Source: Phycisphaerales bacterium
GTDB taxonomy: Bacteria > Planctomycetota > Phycisphaerae > Phycisphaerales > SM1A02
DNA: 64,000 bases
Assembly (NCBI GenBank): GCA_022446905.1
Contig: JAKVBT010000014.1
Span: 1-64,000 of the forward strand
Direction of reading: 5' to 3'
The translations under genes and the position numbers were made by a program. Below, piece by piece: positions 27,411 to 36,919 of the stretch. Within the stretch, counting starts at the first letter, position 1; every line of letters starts with the position of its first letter. The notes under the pieces were generated by a model, which was not told the DNA's origin, did not search any database, and saw only the letters and a list, made by a program, of their open reading frames with translations.

Positions 27411-28525
27411 GGGCGCACTCCTTGCGTTGAACACTTTCTGTACACGATCTGGTTGACATCGACCAAGCCGGAACGAAATGCTGCTGCGCAACCCAGCAGA
27501 TAAAATTGCCAGGTTCGCCGGAAGCGTTCGCCATATCGATCGCTAATGGTGTCCCAGCCATCTTCAAATCGCTGGTACCAAGCAAGCAGCGTGCGATCAT
27601 AGTCCCCAGAAATACGCTCCCACGAATTGATTCGCATTGATGTGCCGCGAGCAGAAAGCTCCTGTACCCGTGGTAAACATCCGTCAGGAAAGATGTGTCT
27701 GACAAGCCAGAGAATGTATTGATCCAGTCGCCGATCAGAGGTCTTTGAAATGGTGTCACCAACAATGGCCTGCAATGCAAAACACCCGCCTGGAAGTAGC
27801 CAGCGATCGATATCCCGATACCAACGAGGCAAATTGCGCCGACCCACGGCTTCAATCATCTCAATAGAAACGATGCGATCGAAACGACCATCAAAAGTGC
27901 GATAGTCCTGCAGCAGAATCTCAACGGGGAGATCTACACACTTGGCACGGGCATAGGCGGCCTGTTCTGCTGATACAGTCAATCCAGTGACTTCGACCTG
28001 ATGATGTGTCGCAGCATGGTGGGCAAAATTACCCCAGCCGCATCCCACATCCAAGACACGCATCCCCGGCTCAAGTTCAAGCTTGGTGCAAAGCACCTCC
28101 AACTTGTTCCGCTGGGCCTGCTCCAGATCCGCAGCATCCTTCCAATAGCCACATGTATAACTCATGCTGGAATCCAACATGATCTCAAAGAGATCATTAC
28201 CAAGGTCATAATGAGCTTCGCCAATACGATAGGCACGAGCTCCAGCCTGCTGGTCAATAAAGCGCGCCTTTGCAGCAGCAGCAAGTAGCCGCCACCAATT
28301 CAAGAATGAGATCTTCGGCGGCGGACCTGACATGATCACGTGAAGAAAGTCATCAAGATGGGCAACAGTCCAATCCCCATTGATCCACGACTCCCCCAAG
28401 CCATAGATGCCATCACGCCTCCAGCGACTTTGCGCCTCTGGCGATTGGAGCACCTCAAAGACATCGCCAGATGCCACATGAGATGAGCTCTCTGTCGCGG
28501 CTTTTTGTGTCTGATAGGTAGACAT
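27407..28525 (-). CDS. cfa: Cyclopropane-fatty-acyl-phospholipid synthase-like methyltransferase
   Basis: 372 residues of the Cfa family. The N-terminal part (GESWINGDWTVAHLDDFL) matches the lipid-binding lead, and YDLGNDLFEIMLDSSMSYTCGY is the family signature near the active site. The SAM motif VLDVGCGWGNFAHHAA is complete, followed by ISKTSDRR and the late HIFPDGCLP. It transfers a methyl/methylene unit from SAM to a cis double bond of membrane lipids. Neighbouring FAD-oxidoreductase and DUF1365 genes are the same set linked in proteobacteria to unusual fatty acids, so the product might be methylated or furan-type rather than simple cyclopropane. Confidence 0.9.
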   Translation of the reverse strand: MSTYQTQKAATESSSHVASGDVFEVLQSPEAQSRWRRDGIYGLGESWINGDWTVAHLDDFLHVIMSGPPPKISFLNWWRLLAAAAKARFIDQQAGARAYRIGEAHYDLGNDLFEIMLDSSMSYTCGYWKDAADLEQAQRNKLEVLCTKLELEPGMRVLDVGCGWGNFAHHAATHHQVEVTGLTVSAEQAAYARAKCVDLPVEILLQDYRTFDGRFDRIVSIEMIEAVGRRNLPRWYRDIDRWLLPGGCFALQAIVGDTISKTSDRRLDQYILWLVRHIFPDGCLPRVQELSARGTSMRINSWERISGDYDRTLLAWYQRFEDGWDTISDRYGERFRRTWQFYLLGCAAAFRSGLVDVNQIVYRKCSTQGVRP

Positions 28526-28527
28526 GA

Positions 28528-29361
28528 TTAGGAGGCTTCCTTGCTTGAACTCTGTCGTGTTGCCAGTGAGATCAACTTACGTCGAATCGTGTGCCAAACA
28601 GACAAACGGGGAGCGGGAATGGTACGGGGATGCCCCGGTGCAGGTTTCTGGCGTGGCCTAATACCAGCCCGCAATCTGAGCAACAATGCCTGCCAGTGAA
28701 TCCGAGCCATGACCAGTGTGATCGAAAGAGGCATGTAAAGCAGCGCCGCGAATAGGCGACCAGTGGTCATCCGAGCCCCATTGCCACGAAGATCCGCATG
28801 AAAAACCAATTCGCCACTTTGCACAAGAGAAATTGAAACTTCATATCGCGTTCCAGTGGAAAGCAGCTTCAATTTATACACCCCACCATCGCTAAGAAAC
28901 GGCGACACATAGAACTGTTTGGGAAACTCAAAGGTCGTCCAATCCCCTGATCGCTCCATGGCTGATGCAACATAGTGGTGCACTTCACCAAAAGTGTTTC
29001 GCACTTCACACACCAGAGCGACGACATCATCACCAGAACTACAAACATAGAAGTTGACTGGATTAAATACGTAGCCACAAACTCGTGGCATGGTCATCAG
29101 TACAATCTGCATCTCTGACGCATCAATGGCCTCAGATGCAAGCAACTTCTCCACTTGATTCCGTGCAGTAGCGCCATCCTCATCACGCGTTTTGATGCTC
29201 AGCAAGCCCGGTCGGTCAATGCCTAGCAGCCTTGAACCGGAAAGTGGGTCGCCACTGCTTGGCAAATGAAGACCGACCCAAAACAGCCGATACCCAAATG
29301 ATCGATGAACCGGGCAAAACCGTTCATGGAGGGTCTTTCCAACATAGAGCACCGCACTCAC
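28528..29361 (-). CDS. DUF1365 family protein
   Basis: 277 residues. It begins SAVLYVGKTLHERFCPVHRSF, has RDEDGATARNQVEKLL, and the diagnostic YVFNPVNFYVCS and GEVHHYV; the tail is basic (HTIRRKLISLATRQSS). This matches DUF1365, a widespread protein of unknown biochemical role nearly always found between an FAD amine-oxidase-like gene and a Cfa-type gene. Its ATG overlaps the stop of the FAD gene by 4 nt and its stop is 2 nt from cfa, so the three products are made together. Confidence 0.88.
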   Translation of the reverse strand: MSAVLYVGKTLHERFCPVHRSFGYRLFWVGLHLPSSGDPLSGSRLLGIDRPGLLSIKTRDEDGATARNQVEKLLASEAIDASEMQIVLMTMPRVCGYVFNPVNFYVCSSGDDVVALVCEVRNTFGEVHHYVASAMERSGDWTTFEFPKQFYVSPFLSDGGVYKLKLLSTGTRYEVSISLVQSGELVFHADLRGNGARMTTGRLFAALLYMPLSITLVMARIHWQALLLRLRAGIRPRQKPAPGHPRTIPAPRLSVWHTIRRKLISLATRQSSSKEAS

Positions 29362-30611
29362 CAGACCACCCCCAATCGACGAGCAACCCGACAGGCTGAG
29401 AGCACAGCATCTTCATGAAATCCATAACGCATATAACTGCCGCAATAGTGGGTATTGAGCGCACCATCGAGTTGGTCGATGGCCTGCTGCGCACGCATCG
29501 TGGCCGGCGTGAAGCATGGATGAGCATAGGTGGTCTCATACAGGACTTGGTCCACATCAATGCCACTTCGGCTGTTCAGTGTCACAAAATAATCACGAGT
29601 AGATTGAATGCCTTGCAGGCGATTCATGTGATAGGTGATTGGGACCGGATCTTGGATGGTCGCGCCTGCGGGACGCCGATAGTTCCAGGATGCCCAGTTA
29701 CGTCGATTGCGCGGCATAACAGATTCGTCTGTATGCAAAATTGTACTGCTTCGGTGGTACTCAAATGCGCCCAATGCAGCCCGCTCTTCTTGGGATGGAT
29801 CTTTCAGCAAATTCTGGGCCGTATCTGCATGAGTCGCGAAAACCACATGATCAAATGTCTCAGTATGACCATCTACAAATACGATCGTCGCGCCCCCGCC
29901 TGATCGCTCAACCTGACCAATACCTTCATTCAATCGGATCGTTCCGGAAAACTTGGACTGGAATGCCTGCACATAGACCTTGCTTCCCCCCACGATAGTT
30001 TGCCACTGAGGAAAGTTAGACACCTTGAGCAATCCATGGTTGTAAAAGAACTGAAGAAAACTCATCGCCGGAAACTCAAGCATCGATTCATCTGGGCTTG
30101 ACCAAACGGACGCCGCCAATGGAATCAGACATTGGTCGGTAAATACACGACCAACCCCAATCCGCTTCAGAAAATCACCCAGCGTCTCATGAGATGCTTT
30201 CGCTTCCAATACCAACGCGATCCCCGCACCGTTGAATTTGCGCCAGTCCATCAACATCTGCCAGCATGAAGGGCGCAGGAGATTCTCCGGCATGCGTATG
30301 AACTGTCTCCAGGATGGACCAACCCAACCAAACTCCGATCCAGCTGAGGAAAATCCAAAAGACATGTCACTATCGCGCCGGGCAACTCCCCACTGGTCAA
30401 GCAGGCGATAGAAATTGGGATAGTTGACTGGATTACACACGATAAATCCGGTGTCTACCGGGATTTTCTTATGTCCATCGACAACCATGCGCGTGTTGGT
30501 ATGGCCCCCCAATCGTGACCTAGCTTCGATGATCGTTACATCATGATGCTGACTAAGCAGCCAGGCCGAAGACAAGCCCGCCACCCCACCGCCAACCACT
30601 GCGATCTTCAT
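29358..30611 (-). CDS. FAD-dependent oxidoreductase (amine oxidase family)
   Basis: 417 residues from ATG 30611, five nucleotides after the upstream SDR stop. The N-terminus MKIAVVGGGVAGLSSAWLL is an FAD dinucleotide-binding motif, followed by IEARSRLGGHTNT. Mid-protein blocks GSKVYVQAFQSKF and VFATHADTAQNLL and the C-terminal YCGSYMRYGFHEDAVLSA are typical of the NAD(P)/FAD protein that partners DUF1365 and Cfa. Phytoene-desaturase-like relatives act as lipid dehydrogenases. Dehydrogenation of a methylated acyl chain is the likely role by analogy. An alternative start at 30632 adds seven residues. Confidence 0.88.
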   Translation of the reverse strand: MKIAVVGGGVAGLSSAWLLSQHHDVTIIEARSRLGGHTNTRMVVDGHKKIPVDTGFIVCNPVNYPNFYRLLDQWGVARRDSDMSFGFSSAGSEFGWVGPSWRQFIRMPENLLRPSCWQMLMDWRKFNGAGIALVLEAKASHETLGDFLKRIGVGRVFTDQCLIPLAASVWSSPDESMLEFPAMSFLQFFYNHGLLKVSNFPQWQTIVGGSKVYVQAFQSKFSGTIRLNEGIGQVERSGGGATIVFVDGHTETFDHVVFATHADTAQNLLKDPSQEERAALGAFEYHRSSTILHTDESVMPRNRRNWASWNYRRPAGATIQDPVPITYHMNRLQGIQSTRDYFVTLNSRSGIDVDQVLYETTYAHPCFTPATMRAQQAIDQLDGALNTHYCGSYMRYGFHEDAVLSACRVARRLGVVW

Positions 30612-30616
30612 TGGTT

Positions 30617-31405
30617 TTACTTTTTCTTCCATATCCGTCGCAGGATGCAGGCATAGAGCGGCATTGGGATAATACGAAAGAGAGAAATAACCCAACTAAA
30701 TGGCGCTGGAAATGCGACATCTCGCTTTCCGCGCTCAAGAGCGCGGCGAATGCGGCTCGCCGCATCACTTGCTTCTATGAGACATGGCATTCGAAAGTCA
30801 TTCTTGTCAGTCAATGGCGTCCGCACAAACCCCGGATTGATGACGGTGACTGCGATGGATTCATGCTCAAGATGAAATCGCAGGCTTTGGAGGAAGTGGA
30901 TGAGTGCGGCTTTACTGGCGCCATAGGCTGATGCAGTTGGCAATGCTCTATATCCGGCAAGTGATGCCACCCCAACAATGTGTCCATGCCCCTGGGCTTT
31001 CATGCCGGGAAGTACGGCTTCAATGCAATGAAGCACACCTCCATAGTTGATCTGCATCAGGTCTTGATATTGGCGACTGTCAAACTGAAGCGGTTCAGAT
31101 GGAATGTGTGTACCGGCATTGGCAATCAGCACATCGATACCACCCCAATTCTGGGAAATCGCTGCTGCAATCTCAGCCATCGCATCAGCATCCGTGACAT
31201 CGCCAGCATAGGCCTGGGCCTGACCTCCAGCGGAGCAAATCTCACCAACGACTTCTTCTAGCACATCTGTGCGTCTGCTGGTTATTGCTAAATGCGCACC
31301 GCATGATGCGAGTTCCTTTGCAAGCGCCCGCCCAATGCCCGTGCTCGCACCCGTAATCCAGACCCGAGCGCCCTTCCATACAACCTTTCGGTGCGATCGC
31401 TTCAT
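30617..31405 (-). CDS. Short-chain dehydrogenase/reductase
   Basis: 262 residues from ATG 31405 (an upstream ATG at 31447 is in frame; neither has a strong ribosome site). ITGASTGIGRALA is the cofactor motif, ANAGTH follows, and the catalytic YGASKAAL (YxxxK) is intact, with VINPGFVRTPLTD after it. The C-terminus adds a hydrophobic, strongly basic tail, FSWVISLFRIIPMPLYAC then RRIWKKK, which suggests membrane attachment. It heads the lipid operon and probably reduces or oxidises a lipid carbonyl or alcohol. Confidence 0.87.
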   Translation of the reverse strand: MKRSHRKVVWKGARVWITGASTGIGRALAKELASCGAHLAITSRRTDVLEEVVGEICSAGGQAQAYAGDVTDADAMAEIAAAISQNWGGIDVLIANAGTHIPSEPLQFDSRQYQDLMQINYGGVLHCIEAVLPGMKAQGHGHIVGVASLAGYRALPTASAYGASKAALIHFLQSLRFHLEHESIAVTVINPGFVRTPLTDKNDFRMPCLIEASDAASRIRRALERGKRDVAFPAPFSWVISLFRIIPMPLYACILRRIWKKK

Positions 31406-31619
31406 GAGACTGTGTACTCGGGAAGATACCTGATAGCTGACGAGCATCCAACGCGGCGCCGTCCTTCAATGCGAAAGAGCATTCTACTGGCCCGCGATTA
31501 CCATTCGGCACTCAAGCAAGTCGTTGCCTCCAGGACCAAGTGCTCCACGGCACAAATGCATCGCGCCGCAGGCATCATGAAATACCTTCGAATCATGCCA
31601 ATACATCATCCCAGTTCTG

Positions 31620-33161
31620 TCAGCAATCACCCCAAGCATTGAGCACGATGAGGAGATCATCCACTCCAACGGTGCCACTCTCATCTACATCGCCCAAACC
31701 AGACCCGCCCCAGTGGGCAATAAGAGTCAGCAAATCATCTACCCCCACGACACCACTGGCATCGATATCACCGATGCACTCTTCCAGACTGAAGTAGATA
31801 TCTGGCACACGATCCGCACGGTAGCCCGGCCGCAGTCCTGGACACGTTTCATAATTCAAAATATCAAGGTGCCATACTTCATTTCCCTTGGGATCAACTT
31901 CATACATGCCAGACAATTGCGTCGAGGTAACCAGCGTATTGCCATTGGCAAGGCGATCCGCATCGCCGGTTGATGGACAGTAGATCGGCGTCTCCCACGA
32001 CCAGACCACCTTCGCACTAACGGGCGGATCGCCCTCCAATGCGATTTCTACAGCTCGCGAGTATCCGTCGGCACCCACTGGCTCACCACCTCGTCGATTG
32101 CCGTTATCAAAGAGAAGCAGATTCCCATTCTCAAGCAACATTGGTGAGTGTTGATACGAGAATAAGTCATCACCCACAGTGACATCGCCAGATGGCAGTT
32201 CCATTCCGATGTTGAAGGCAATCTCGCCTGTGTCATAGTCAATCGCTGTGATACGACTGAGATGCCGTACTGAGATCCAGATGCGACCGTCACTGGGCTC
32301 AATGTGAGCATCGTTAATGTGCGTCCAGTCATTCCAGTGGTTCGTTTGAAAAACATCGTAATCATCTGTACTAAAGTGATCGAATGTCGACCAATCAAAG
32401 ACGATTTCATTTGTGACCGGATTCATCTCAACAATGCGATCTCCTTGCCAAGTGCGGCTCACACCATCCTGCGTCACCTCCCGATAGTCACGCACAACCA
32501 TCAATACTCCACCCCAAGGCGTTTCAGAAGCGCAGTGATGCACTCGAAAGTCATCGGAATCCGGTGACTTCCAAATCACTTGGCCCATTAAGTCAAGCAT
32601 GGCAGCTTGCCCACCCCCGACACAGAGCAAACGTCCGTCGGAAATGATCCGAGCATCTGACACTCGCGCCGGCGTATCGACCAGCAACTGCAACTCTCCA
32701 TTGAGGTCATACCCGACAATGGATTGACAGTGATTGAACAGGGTCAGGCCCATGGCTGGATCACTAACGCCAAAATTGGCTTCTACCAAAATCGGGAAGC
32801 CCACTGGAATCGTACGAATGGAGAATTCCGATACCTCCGACCAGTTATCCGGAACACCATTCAAATAGGCACGTGTCCGCCAAATCAGTGCGTCCCCAAA
32901 CTCCAACCCCTCGTCAATGACTGCACTTGTAGATGACGTGATCTCTGAATAGAGCGGACTTGTGAATGGATCGCCCGATCCGCCAGCCAGCCCGATCTGC
33001 AATTCGTATTGATCCGCCTGTGGCACCGCCATCCACTTCAGGTGCGCAATGGTTGTCTGTAATTCTGCTCCCGAAGGGGGAACCAAGCCCTGTGCTACCA
33101 CCCCAGCGCTGGGAATAACTACCTGGAGCACGAAGAGCACTTGCATCAATCTCAGAAACAT
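31620..33161 (-). CDS. Secreted arylsulfotransferase-like protein with dockerin-type repeats
   Basis: 513 residues. ATG 33161 has GAGGAGA about 8 nt upstream and opens a signal peptide (MFLRLMQVLFVLQVVIPSAG). A fibronectin-like beta-domain follows (about 30-120), then a beta-propeller of the arylsulfate sulfotransferase (ASST) type with THINDAHIEPSDGRIWISVR and HSPMLLENGNLLLFDNG. The C-terminus has two EF-hand dockerin-like repeats, DIDASGVVGVDDLLTLIAHW and DVDESGTVGVDDLLIVLNAW. It is exported; sulfuryl transfer is known only for some members, so activity is unproven. Confidence 0.83.
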   Translation of the reverse strand: MFLRLMQVLFVLQVVIPSAGVVAQGLVPPSGAELQTTIAHLKWMAVPQADQYELQIGLAGGSGDPFTSPLYSEITSSTSAVIDEGLEFGDALIWRTRAYLNGVPDNWSEVSEFSIRTIPVGFPILVEANFGVSDPAMGLTLFNHCQSIVGYDLNGELQLLVDTPARVSDARIISDGRLLCVGGGQAAMLDLMGQVIWKSPDSDDFRVHHCASETPWGGVLMVVRDYREVTQDGVSRTWQGDRIVEMNPVTNEIVFDWSTFDHFSTDDYDVFQTNHWNDWTHINDAHIEPSDGRIWISVRHLSRITAIDYDTGEIAFNIGMELPSGDVTVGDDLFSYQHSPMLLENGNLLLFDNGNRRGGEPVGADGYSRAVEIALEGDPPVSAKVVWSWETPIYCPSTGDADRLANGNTLVTSTQLSGMYEVDPKGNEVWHLDILNYETCPGLRPGYRADRVPDIYFSLEECIGDIDASGVVGVDDLLTLIAHWGGSGLGDVDESGTVGVDDLLIVLNAWGDC

Positions 33162-33504
33162 TGGAACGATCTCCTCTGGCCTATCCCAGGCTCCGTGGTC
33201 AAAATCCACCAATAAGATGGCGCCGGGCTGCAAGAACAGCCTCTGGTTGCAGAACATGCGCCCACAAGCCACTGGCGGATGCAGATTTATCCAATTTTGA
33301 CTGAGTATGATCGAATAACTAACAACTGCATTTCGAACTTGACTCGAGACATGACATCACTACGGCGCCTCCGTCCCTGAGCCACCATAGCGCAGCGCCC
33401 ATTTGCACTTTTACTCTCAACTCAGATCTGGCTTACCAAATCGTCTCAGACTGGTCATATGGCGGGCAGCAGCAGCGACGGCACTCTCGACAGCAAACGA
33501 AAAT
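33162..33504. other. Intergenic gap upstream of the secreted sulfotransferase-like gene
   Basis: 343 nt between two minus-strand genes. It must hold the promoter of the downstream gene and the end of the kinase transcript. An AT-rich patch lies near 33285-33320. I see no clear hairpin, RNA gene or repeat. Confidence 0.4.
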
Positions 33505-35622
33505 CTAGGGGGCCTGTGGATCGATTTCGCTGACCCCAAGCCGGTCATGAATCCGATCCAAGATCGATTGGAGCGCTTCACGCCTCATGGCAGCAAGCGA
33601 TGGAGTCTGATCATCGAGCAGTTCTTGCTTCTCAAGGACTGACACCGCTTCATCCAACTGACCAGTCGCCTCTAAAGCAAGACCACGAAGGATGCGCCAT
33701 TGTCGAGCCATATCACCGCGCGGACCGAATTGCATCACGACCGCCTCAGCTTGATCGATTGTTTCCAGCGCTGCCGCCGCCCGAGGGGTCGCAGTGATTT
33801 CATCTTCTAGAAGGTCGAATAGCAATTGAATCTCTGCCAATCTTCCACTAGCTAACAACAAGGCAAACCCTTCCACCATCAACGGAGAGCGGTCGTCCAC
33901 TGGAATGAGATTCAAGACAAAGGCCAAATCTGTGGCCTGCTTGTTTTGATCAAGCATCAGAATTGAGGGGTCACCAATAAATTGTTCACAGACAGCCCGC
34001 GCCTGATCAAGAATCTCCGCCTCACCCAACATGACAGCAACTTCCCAAGCCGAACCAAGCGTGTCTCGACTCTTTCGCCCAAGCGTACGCTCTTTGGCGG
34101 CAAGTACATCCATCGCAAGCGTGGTCGCCTCCGAAACGCGGCCATTGGCCATCAAAGCCATAGCTTCGGTCAGCTGCGCATCCAGCAGTCCGGGGGTGTC
34201 AGGTTGCATCCATTTGGATAACTCACCGGTGGTCTCCGCTGCCACAGCAAGGGCCTCTGCAGGCGCATTGCAGTTGAGATACGCATTGACCAAAACCAGA
34301 CGAAAATAGGCGACATGCATGGCATGAGTTGCATTGGCCGGCGTGCCAACAGTATCCCAATCGAGCAGGAGTCGACTGTGATCAAGCACTTCCTTCCAAG
34401 GTGTTTCGACGGTCCATTGCACACCCTCCCACACAGGTGGGGTGATCAGAGAGGTAATGCCATCGATCAGCGCCTGTGATCGAGTTGCCTGCCGCTCAGC
34501 CTCACGCAGCGCCGTGGTCTGGGCGGTTGCCAACCAGGCAAGCAATACCGTGCTGATGACAAGAAGTGTCGCCAAGGCGATCGTCAGTATGCCAACCGCC
34601 CGGTGCCGCTTGTAGAGCAACTTGAGTTGGTATGTCAGCGTTGGCTTTCGCGCCGCGATCGGTTCGCCTTCCAGATACCGTCGAATGTCCTGCTTCAGCT
34701 CAAGCGCTGACTGATATCGACGATCACGATCCTTCTCAAGGGCCTTCAGGCAAACCGTCTCAAGATCGCCACGAATCAAGCGAATGATTGTGCTTGGCTT
34801 GGCGGGATTCTGCTCACACACCAGCCGGGCAGCCTCATGCACAGGGCATCCCGAGACGTTGTACGGCACCTGATCAGTCAAGAGCTGATAGAGCACCACG
34901 CCAAGCGCATACACATCACTCCGCGAATCGATGTCGTGTGGATCAGCAGCACACTGCTCAGGCGACATGTATTGCAGCGTTCCAACTAACTCCCCAGCAT
35001 TCGTTTGCAAGGTATGGATGGCCATGTCGCTATCGGTCGATCGCGCCACACCAAAGTCAATAATCTTAGGATCACCTTGACTCGTTACCAAAATGTTTCC
35101 TGGCTTTAGATCGCGGTGGATGATCCCCTTCTGATGACCATGATGGGCGCCATCACAGATCTGCTCGAACAATTCGAGACGATCCTCCACACCCAGTTGC
35201 TTATCGTGGCAATACTGAGTGATGGTCTTGGCCCCGACGAGATACTCCATGGCAAACCAGGGCGTGTCCTCGCCATCGACATCCATACCAGCCTCATAGA
35301 CCTGCGCAATACAGGGATGCCGAAGCCGGGCTAAGACTTCCGCCTCATAGCGGAATCGCCTCAAGGCGTGCGGCGATGCCATCCCCGCCTTCATCACTTT
35401 CAGCGCAACTGTTCGCTTCGGGTGCTCTTGAATCGCCTTGTAGACAGTGCCCATGCCCCCGGAGCCGATGACCATCTTGATGGTGAAATGCCCCAGCCGA
35501 CTACCGATTCGCGAAGGCCCAGATGCCGCCGCTGGGCTTGCTGCAGGCGATGACGCCTGGCCCGAATCACGCAAAGTCGGCTCATCATCCGACTCCCAAT
35601 CATGATCTTGATCATCAATCAT
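33505..35622 (-). CDS. Membrane serine/threonine protein kinase with helical C-terminal domain
   Basis: 705 residues. A Hanks-type kinase domain spans roughly 42-310: glycine loop GSGGMGTVY, ATP lysine in VALKVMK, catalytic HRDLKPGNIL, DFGVARS and the activation-region GTLQYMSPEQ. A single membrane helix follows near 345 (GILTIALATLLVISTVLLAW). The C-terminal 330 residues are helical and resemble tetratricopeptide-like repeats found in planctomycete receptor kinases. It likely senses an outer signal through that domain and phosphorylates Ser/Thr. There is no partner phosphatase nearby. Confidence 0.9.
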   Translation of the reverse strand: MIDDQDHDWESDDEPTLRDSGQASSPAASPAAASGPSRIGSRLGHFTIKMVIGSGGMGTVYKAIQEHPKRTVALKVMKAGMASPHALRRFRYEAEVLARLRHPCIAQVYEAGMDVDGEDTPWFAMEYLVGAKTITQYCHDKQLGVEDRLELFEQICDGAHHGHQKGIIHRDLKPGNILVTSQGDPKIIDFGVARSTDSDMAIHTLQTNAGELVGTLQYMSPEQCAADPHDIDSRSDVYALGVVLYQLLTDQVPYNVSGCPVHEAARLVCEQNPAKPSTIIRLIRGDLETVCLKALEKDRDRRYQSALELKQDIRRYLEGEPIAARKPTLTYQLKLLYKRHRAVGILTIALATLLVISTVLLAWLATAQTTALREAERQATRSQALIDGITSLITPPVWEGVQWTVETPWKEVLDHSRLLLDWDTVGTPANATHAMHVAYFRLVLVNAYLNCNAPAEALAVAAETTGELSKWMQPDTPGLLDAQLTEAMALMANGRVSEATTLAMDVLAAKERTLGRKSRDTLGSAWEVAVMLGEAEILDQARAVCEQFIGDPSILMLDQNKQATDLAFVLNLIPVDDRSPLMVEGFALLLASGRLAEIQLLFDLLEDEITATPRAAAALETIDQAEAVVMQFGPRGDMARQWRILRGLALEATGQLDEAVSVLEKQELLDDQTPSLAAMRREALQSILDRIHDRLGVSEIDPQAP

Positions 35623-35704
35623 TCAGCGGCCACAGGATAGCAGCCATCGGACAGCCCCTGCCGATCACTGTATTGCAGGCTGCGCCGACGCATGAGTACC
35701 AATG

Positions 35705-35740
35705 CAAACCAACCCCCTGCAGATGCAGGGGGTTGGTTTG
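35705..35740. terminator. Very strong hairpin terminator
   Basis: Perfect 16-bp stem CAAACCAACCCCCTGC / GCAGGGGGTTGGTTTG with 4-nt loop AGAT, directly after the zinc-ribbon gene and before the kinase. It should close the putative Zur operon. Confidence 0.9.
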
Positions 35741-35759
35741 ATGAAAGGAACAGTGGGAT

Positions 35760-35978
35760 TCAGCAGGTCGCAGGCTGAGTCATGACAGACACGCCCAGTC
35801 GCTTTCGGCACTGCTTGACGACGACCAGACCAATACCAATCAGGGTCGCACATACGGCCATCACGCCAAGTGGAAAGGCAAATGATGGTGTGGCCAGCGT
35901 GCCGCACTCAAGACAGAGTGTCGCCGCATCCATCGCAATTTGATTCTCAGATCCGCACAGAGTGCAACATGCTTGCAT
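35760..35978 (-). CDS. Small zinc-ribbon membrane protein
   Basis: 72 residues. ATG 35978 has GGAGA about 8 nt upstream. The N-terminal half carries two cysteine pairs (CTLC and CLEC) separated by about 15 residues, as in a zinc ribbon. The second half is one membrane helix (FPLGVMAVCATLIGIGLVVV) followed by a basic tail. I do not recognise a named family. It is the last gene of the operon that begins with the prepilin-like gene and ends in a perfect hairpin, so a role in zinc sensing or supply is plausible but inferred. Confidence 0.7.
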   Translation of the reverse strand: MQACCTLCGSENQIAMDAATLCLECGTLATPSFAFPLGVMAVCATLIGIGLVVVKQCRKRLGVSVMTQPATC

Positions 35979-36043
35979 GTGACTTTCTCCAATTCAAATG
36001 GTGTACTTTCAAAGGCTCTCTCAAATCATCGCCAATGACAGAC

Positions 36044-36889
36044 TCAGTGGCAATCTCCAAAATCAGCCAACAGCTCCAGTAGGTCTTCTATATCAACTGC
36101 GCCGTTGTCATCCAGATCAGCATCGCATTCGTCACAAGGGCCCCACACCCCAAGCATCGCCAGCAGATCATTGATGTCGACCACATGGTCATCATTGACA
36201 TCACCATGGCAATGCTCTTCGCCTGCGAGATGTTCTTCAACCCACTCAACGGCAGCTTCGTGATCGTCTTCGCTGGCTTCGTTGTTAAATACGATCCAGA
36301 AGTGCTCTGAAGATTCCACCGCACTGTCTGTGCAATACAACTCCAGTTCGACCAAGTAAACACCAACGTGCGGATCTCCTGAGCCACTACTCAAGAAGAA
36401 CCCGATGTGGCGATGAAGACCACCATCAGGTTGCACAGCGAGGTCAAATCCATCAACGGGGTCATTGCCGATGACGAAGGACAGTGACGCATAATTGATC
36501 GTCATGTCCTCATCAAGGCCACCGTCAAAACCGTCTCCATTCCATCGAGTGAGACCGGCAGGCGCATTCCAACCAACTCGCGCGTTGGGACTGAAGGTGC
36601 CCGGGAATGCCTCCCAGCCAGGCTCGTCACTGAAGCCTGGAACGCCGGACTCGCCCAACTCGGATTCAAACACACGCATGCCAGGCTCTACATCATCCTC
36701 GTCAATCAGACCGGTCACGATGTGGCCTTCTTCAACGCCGACAAAGACATCACCAGCATGGCCTTCATGCGGATCACCAGCCATGACCTGATTTGCGGGC
36801 AACACACCCACCATCAGCGCCAGGGCGACCGCTCCACCCAAAGACCGTGATCCGATGAACAAATTCGTACGAGATTGCAAAAGACTCAT
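36044..36889 (-). CDS. All3515-like secreted protein with dockerin repeats (probably Zur-repressed)
   Basis: 281 residues from ATG 36889, preceded by AAGGAGG. A signal peptide leads to a His/Asp-rich start DPHEGHAGDVFVGVEEGHIV. The core (MRVFESELGESGVPGFSDEP, GGLHRHIGFFL, VYLVELELYC, FWIVFNNEASEDDHEAAVEW) resembles the All3515 family of Zur-repressed exported proteins of cyanobacteria, as I remember it. The usual PEP-CTERM tail is replaced by two dockerin-like repeats ending WGPC and FGDCH. Its place in an operon divergent from a Fur-family gene supports zinc-starvation control. The biochemical role is unknown; scavenging or binding zinc is inferred from the histidines. Confidence 0.72.
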   Translation of the reverse strand: MSLLQSRTNLFIGSRSLGGAVALALMVGVLPANQVMAGDPHEGHAGDVFVGVEEGHIVTGLIDEDDVEPGMRVFESELGESGVPGFSDEPGWEAFPGTFSPNARVGWNAPAGLTRWNGDGFDGGLDEDMTINYASLSFVIGNDPVDGFDLAVQPDGGLHRHIGFFLSSGSGDPHVGVYLVELELYCTDSAVESSEHFWIVFNNEASEDDHEAAVEWVEEHLAGEEHCHGDVNDDHVVDINDLLAMLGVWGPCDECDADLDDNGAVDIEDLLELLADFGDCH

Positions 36890-36919
36890 CACTCCTCCTT
36901 CATTGATGCAATTAAGCAA

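Noticed and set aside
27169-27855. 228-codon minus-strand frame overlapping the Cfa-like gene
   Set aside because: Shadow of the cfa and DUF1475 genes; no independent domain or ribosome site.
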